DNA from: Alphaproteobacteria bacterium
Lineage (GTDB): Bacteria > Pseudomonadota > Alphaproteobacteria > UBA6615
Length of the DNA stretch: 64,000 nucleotides
Reading direction: 5' to 3'
NCBI GenBank assembly: GCA_039980135.1
Contig: JBDXCV010000006.1
Coordinates: 1-64,000 of the forward strand
Shown: piece by piece, positions 60,340 through 64,000 of the stretch
Layout of the letters: every line of letters starts with the position of its first letter
Position numbering within the stretch: position 1 is the first letter of the stretch
Notes under the pieces: generated by a model
Seen by the model: only the letters and a program-made list of their open reading frames with translations
Told to the model about the DNA's origin: nothing
The model's database searches: none
Program-made: the position numbers and the translations under genes

Positions 60340-61149
60340 ATGGACGGACGCGTATTGATCGTCGCCGGCTCGGATTCCGGCGGAGGTGCGGGCATTCAGG
60401 CCGACATCAAGGCCGTCACCGCGCTGGGCGGGTTCGCGATGACCGCCGTGACGGCACTGACCGCGCAGAATACCCAGGGCGTACACGGTATCTTCGGGGT
60501 TGAGACGAGCTTCATCGCCCAGCAGATGCGGGTCGTGCTGGACGATCTCGGCGCCGACAGCCTGAAAACAGGCATGCTGCACAGTGTCGACGTTATCGAG
60601 ACGGTAGTCGCGACGATTTCCGATCTCGACGCCGAAATTCCCCTGGTCGCCGATCCGGTCATGGTCGCCAAGGGCGGCGCGAAGTTGCTCGATGACAGCG
60701 CTCATTCTGCCCTGCTGTCGCTGCTCATCCCGCGTGCCAGCCTGCTGACGCCCAATGCGCCCGAAGCCGCGGCCCTGACGGGTGTCGATGTGGATGACGA
60801 GGACGGCCAGCACCGGGCGGGAGAGAGATTGCTCGAACACGGTGCCGGCGCGGCCCTGGTCAAGGGTGGGCATATCGCCGGCCCGGAGGTGGTGGATTTG
60901 CTGGTCACGCCGGGCGAGACAATCAGGTTTGCCGATCCGCGCATCGAGACCCGTCACACCCACGGTACCGGCTGTACGCTCGCGTCAGCGATCGCGGCAG
61001 GGTTGGCCCAAGGCATGGCATTGCGGGACGCGGTGACCCGCGCGCGATCTTATGTGCGAAAAGCGATCGCCGCGGCGCCCGGCTACGGCCAGGGCCACGG
61101 CCCGCTCGATCATGGGGTGACGTTCGACCCGGGTCGCCTGGATAGCTGA
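60340..61149 (+). CDS. thiD: Hydroxymethylpyrimidine/phosphomethylpyrimidine kinase
   Basis: A 269-residue ribokinase-fold enzyme that phosphorylates HMP and HMP-phosphate for thiamine. N-terminal VLIVAGSDSGGGAGIQADIK, central LVADPVMVAKGG and C-terminal anion-hole THGTGCTLASAIAAGLA are classic. Together with thiE at 36.3 kb the window holds two steps of thiamine synthesis. 19 bp after glmM. Overlap to 60262 in the open frame is ignored. Confidence 0.95.
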   Translation: MDGRVLIVAGSDSGGGAGIQADIKAVTALGGFAMTAVTALTAQNTQGVHGIFGVETSFIAQQMRVVLDDLGADSLKTGMLHSVDVIETVVATISDLDAEIPLVADPVMVAKGGAKLLDDSAHSALLSLLIPRASLLTPNAPEAAALTGVDVDDEDGQHRAGERLLEHGAGAALVKGGHIAGPEVVDLLVTPGETIRFADPRIETRHTHGTGCTLASAIAAGLAQGMALRDAVTRARSYVRKAIAAAPGYGQGHGPLDHGVTFDPGRLDS

Positions 61150-61162
61150 CGTTGGCGCCCGC

Positions 61163-62071
61163 ATGACCCAATCGTCCAACTCGCAACCCGCGACCGTGGG
61201 ATTCTTCTCCGTCGCGACTGCCGGCGCGCTCGTCACCGTGTTCGTGTGGGGCGGCACACCCATCATCACCAAGTTCGGTGTCGAATCGGTGGATGTCCTG
61301 TCCTTGGCGCTTCTGCGCACGGTCATGGCACTGCCGCTCGCAGTCCTGATCCTCGCTGTCTTGCGCTGTCCGCTTCCGTGGCGCGGCAAGGACAAATGGC
61401 TGGTCCTCGCATTCGGAATTGTCGGCGTTGTCGGGTTCCCGGTCCTGTTCACGCTCGGCGTGGGCCGGACGTCGGCCGGTCATGCGGCAGTCGTGACGGC
61501 TGCGACGCCGGTCTTTGTCGGATTTCTGGAAGCGTTGGTCAGCCGCAAGCTGCCGCCGCCGCGCTGGTGGATCGGCGTGTCGGTTGCCTTCGTCGGCGCG
61601 GTGATCCTGATTGCCGAGGCGGTCGGTCTCGATTCCATCGACGCGACATGGCAGGGCGATCTGCTGGCGGCCGCGGGCGGATTCTCGGCGGCCCTGAGTT
61701 TTGTGATCGGTGCGCGACTGACCCCGCGCTATGGCCCCGTGGGCGTGACCATGTGGAGCGTGGTCATTGCCGCCATCGTCCAGTTGCCGTTCGTGCTTCT
61801 GCGTATGGACGCGGCGGCATGGTCTGCAATCGAGCCGCTCGGCTGGACGGCGATCGTCTATCTCTCGGTGGGGTCGACGGTCGTGGCCTATATCACCTGG
61901 ATTTTTGCACTGACGCGCGGCGGGATCGGGCGCATGAGCGTGTGGCAATTCGCGCTGCCGGTCGTGGGGGTCGCAGGGGCGGCGATATTCCTTGCCGAAC
62001 CGTTGACGCCGCTGCTCGTCGCGGCCACGGTGATTATTCTTTTCGGCGTCGGGCTCGTGCAACGGCGTTGA
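61163..62071 (+). CDS. EamA/DMT family transporter, copy 1
   Basis: A 302-residue drug/metabolite transporter with ten membrane segments in two EamA repeats (first repeat from ALVTVFVWGGTPIITKFG, second from GGFSAALSFVIGARLTPRYG). Substrates in this family include amino acids, sugars and S-adenosylmethionine, and cannot be named here. It is 13 bp after thiD and 16 bp before its paralogue, so thiD and the two transporters may be one unit. Confidence 0.88.
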   Translation: MTQSSNSQPATVGFFSVATAGALVTVFVWGGTPIITKFGVESVDVLSLALLRTVMALPLAVLILAVLRCPLPWRGKDKWLVLAFGIVGVVGFPVLFTLGVGRTSAGHAAVVTAATPVFVGFLEALVSRKLPPPRWWIGVSVAFVGAVILIAEAVGLDSIDATWQGDLLAAAGGFSAALSFVIGARLTPRYGPVGVTMWSVVIAAIVQLPFVLLRMDAAAWSAIEPLGWTAIVYLSVGSTVVAYITWIFALTRGGIGRMSVWQFALPVVGVAGAAIFLAEPLTPLLVAATVIILFGVGLVQRR

Positions 62072-62087
62072 AGCCTCGCGAGCGCCG

Positions 62088-62975
62088 ATGTCCGAGATTA
62101 ACCGCACCCGCCTCTACACCTTCGCGCTGATCGCGGTCTTCATCTATGGCGTGACCCCGGTCTTCACCAAGATCGGGACCCTGACCGCGGACGGCATCAC
62201 GGTCGGCGCGTTGCGCGCGGTCGTCGCGGCGCCGGTGGCCGCAATGGTGATCGCGATCATGGGATGCCGGATCCCGTTGCGTCGGGATGCGATTGTCCTG
62301 CTGTTGGTGTCGGGCCTGGGCGGGTTGGTCCTGTTCCCCGTCATCTTCAGTTGGGGCGTACAGTTTACCACCGCCGGGCACGCCGCCGCGGGCACGGGAG
62401 CAGGCGCGGTGATGGCGGGTGCGATCATGGCCGTGGTGAACCGCCGGATGCCGGGCTGGGCCTGGTGGATCGGCGTGGCAGTCGGGTCGGCGGGGGCGCT
62501 GTTGCTGATCCAGGAGGCGCTCGGCCTGACGGTGGCCGGTGTGACCTGGCAGGGCGATGCGCTGGTGTTTCTCGGCATGTTCATGGGGGTCGTGGGCTAT
62601 GTCGCGGGGGCCAGACTTACGGCCGAACTCGATGCCCTGACGGTCACCATGTGGTCGGTCCTCGTGGCTGCCATCTTCCTCGCGCCGGTGGTCGTGTTTC
62701 ACGCCGGCGTCGCGACTCTCACGGCGATCGATATGCGGGGCTGGCTCGCAATCTGTTCACTGGCCTGGGGGACGACGATTCTCGCCTATCTCCTGTGGAA
62801 CCGGGCGCTTGCCGACGGCGGGGTCGCCCGCATCGGAGCCTTGCAACTCCTGCAGCCCGTTATCGGGATCGGCCTGGCACCGGTCATCCTCGGCGAGCCG
62901 CTGACCCCGACATTGCTGCTGGCGACCTTCGTGATCCTGGCCGGTGTGGTGCTGGTGCAGCGCGAGCGGGCATAG
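62088..62975 (+). CDS. EamA/DMT family transporter, copy 2
   Basis: A 295-residue paralogue of the preceding gene with the same layout (FALIAVFIYGVTPVFTKIG; VGYVAGARLTAELDALTVTM). Segments such as TVTMWSV in both proteins show the duplication is recent enough to align by eye. Some small exporters act as heterodimers and the tandem arrangement allows this, but DMT proteins of this length normally act alone. Substrate unknown. Confidence 0.88.
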   Translation: MSEINRTRLYTFALIAVFIYGVTPVFTKIGTLTADGITVGALRAVVAAPVAAMVIAIMGCRIPLRRDAIVLLLVSGLGGLVLFPVIFSWGVQFTTAGHAAAGTGAGAVMAGAIMAVVNRRMPGWAWWIGVAVGSAGALLLIQEALGLTVAGVTWQGDALVFLGMFMGVVGYVAGARLTAELDALTVTMWSVLVAAIFLAPVVVFHAGVATLTAIDMRGWLAICSLAWGTTILAYLLWNRALADGGVARIGALQLLQPVIGIGLAPVILGEPLTPTLLLATFVILAGVVLVQRERA

Positions 62976-63094
62976 CGGCGCTCCGTTTTGCGCAAGAACC
63001 GGGTGGGGCCGACCGATGCGGCCGCCTAGTTTGATGCGCGTGCGAAACGGATCGCACAGACCCGCCGGCCGGGTGTAAAAAGGAGATGCGGAAG

Positions 63095-63994
63095 ATGGCC
63101 ATGATCGACACATTCGAGCCCGAAACACTCGATAACAGTTTTGACGATGACTACGGCTTCGCCCTGGTCGGCCGCCTGCTCACCTGGCTGAGCGAGAATT
63201 ATCGCGATCAGCCCAGTCTCGAGCGAATCGCCGCTGAGGCGGGCCTGAGTGCCTTTCACCTGCAGCGGCTGTTCACCCGCTATGTCGGCGTCAGCCCCAA
63301 GAAATACGTCCAGTACCTGACCCTCGAACACGCCAAGCGGGCGCTCAACGAATCCCGAAATGTCCTCGACGTGGCCTTCGAGACCGGGTTGTCGGGCGCG
63401 GGGCGTCTGCATGATCTGTTCGTGACCCATGAGGCGGTCACGCCGGGGGACTGGAAGCGCCGCGGCGAGGGGCTGGAGCTGCGCTATGGCTGGCATGACA
63501 GCCCGTTCGGCGAGTGCCTGATCGTGGCGGGTGCGCGCGGGGTATGCGGGCTGGCGTTCAATGGTATTGGCGACCGCGCCGCGACCCTGGCCGACCTGTG
63601 CGGGAGTCTCGATGCGGCCGCGCTGGTCGAGGACCCGGACGTGACCCGCGCCTATGCGGCGGCGGCGTTTGGCGAAGGCGACATCCACCTGATGCTGCGG
63701 GGAACACCGTTTCAGCTCAAGGTCTGGGAAGCGCTCCTGTGCATCCCGGAGGGCGCGGTCCTGACTTATTCGGATCTCGCGGAACGTATCGGTGCGCCGG
63801 GCGCGGCCCGCGCGGTGGCCGGGGCGGTGGCGCGTAACCCCGTGTCCTGGCTGATCCCGTGCCACCGGGTGATCCGGAACGGCGGCGGCATCAGCGGGTA
63901 CCGCTGGCACCCTGACAAGAAGCGCCTGATCCTGGCCTGGGAGGCCGCCCGGTCGGAGGCAACGCCAACCGTCCCGGGGCCGCCCGTGGCCTGA
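63095..63994 (+). CDS. AraC-type regulator fused to O6-methylguanine-DNA methyltransferase
   Basis: About 299 residues: an AraC-type HTH (LERIAAEAGLSAFHLQRLFT; TLEHAKRALN) from 35 to 130, and a DNA repair methyltransferase with the acceptor cysteine in PCHRVIRNGG. It is an Ada-like protein without the N-terminal zinc domain that reads methyl-phosphotriesters, so it should repair O6-methylguanine but sense damage differently or not at all. The ATG at 63095 lies 9 bases after AAAGGAG; an ATG at 63086 is too close to it. The final 6 bases of the window follow the stop. Confidence 0.93.
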   Translation: MAMIDTFEPETLDNSFDDDYGFALVGRLLTWLSENYRDQPSLERIAAEAGLSAFHLQRLFTRYVGVSPKKYVQYLTLEHAKRALNESRNVLDVAFETGLSGAGRLHDLFVTHEAVTPGDWKRRGEGLELRYGWHDSPFGECLIVAGARGVCGLAFNGIGDRAATLADLCGSLDAAALVEDPDVTRAYAAAAFGEGDIHLMLRGTPFQLKVWEALLCIPEGAVLTYSDLAERIGAPGAARAVAGAVARNPVSWLIPCHRVIRNGGGISGYRWHPDKKRLILAWEAARSEATPTVPGPPVA

Positions 63995-64000
63995 CGCCGG

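Overview
This 64 kb window is a high-GC, gene-dense bacterial chromosome segment from an alphaproteobacterium, most likely of the Rhodospirillales broadly defined. The class rests on alphaproteobacterial signature genes (TrcR/DUF1013, DUF1192, DUF4164, COQ9, a transglutaminase-like cysteine peptidase), a perfect CtrA-type site (TTAA-N7-TTAA), the ZapA-6S RNA-fau order, the order efp / inositol monophosphatase / MotA-like / MotB-like / ABC transporter / rpmE, and a class I lysyl-tRNA synthetase. No rRNA, tRNA, phage, insertion sequence, CRISPR array or defence island was found. Placement below class level is inference.

Left part (1-16.1 kb): a terminator for a gene off the left edge, then an array of repeated palindromes; a 3-hydroxyisobutyrate dehydrogenase-family enzyme, a TerB-like protein, an AEC transporter, a DinG/XPD-like helicase, a small proline-rich ORF, class I LysRS, a second palindrome array, an aminotransferase, peptide deformylase with COQ9, a Sel1-repeat protein, an MFS transporter, purE-purK, a GGDEF protein and two small DUF465 proteins. 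Middle part (16.1-28.8 kb): acyl-CoA synthetase, DUF1192 and a divergent quinone oxidoreductase, trcR, a candidate anti-Shine-Dalgarno small RNA, metY, a hydrolase-thioesterase pair, a phosphofructokinase with PPi-type residues, a CtrA-box region between a LuxR-type regulator and a LapG-like protease plus receiver protein, a MetE-like protein, an hsp20 gene with an RpoH-type promoter and a ROSE-type thermometer, and rpmE.

From 28.9 to 36.6 kb lies an ABC exporter convergent with an efp / suhB / ompA-like / MotA-like / MotB-like run. From 36.6 to 42.5 kb is a sugar-phosphate cluster (thiE, class I aldolase, gapA, tkt) from which pgk is absent and in which a LysR gene and a hypothetical gene sit. 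From 42.7 to 61.1 kb the genes are housekeeping and syntenic: DUF4164, zapA, 6S RNA, fau, ymdB-like, yebC, ruvCAB, ybgC, tolQRAB-pal-cpoB, tilS, ftsH, folP, glmM, thiD. Two EamA transporters and an AraC-MGMT repair/regulator fusion close the window.

The least expected signals are in non-coding DNA and at gene starts: the small RNA candidate behind trcR, the ROSE element, three operator-like repeats exactly 22 bp apart in front of the helicase gene, and two essential-type genes (thiE, fau) whose conserved N-termini can only be reached from non-canonical start codons. The MotA/MotB-like motor pair with its own OmpA neighbour is the best candidate for an uncharacterised machine.
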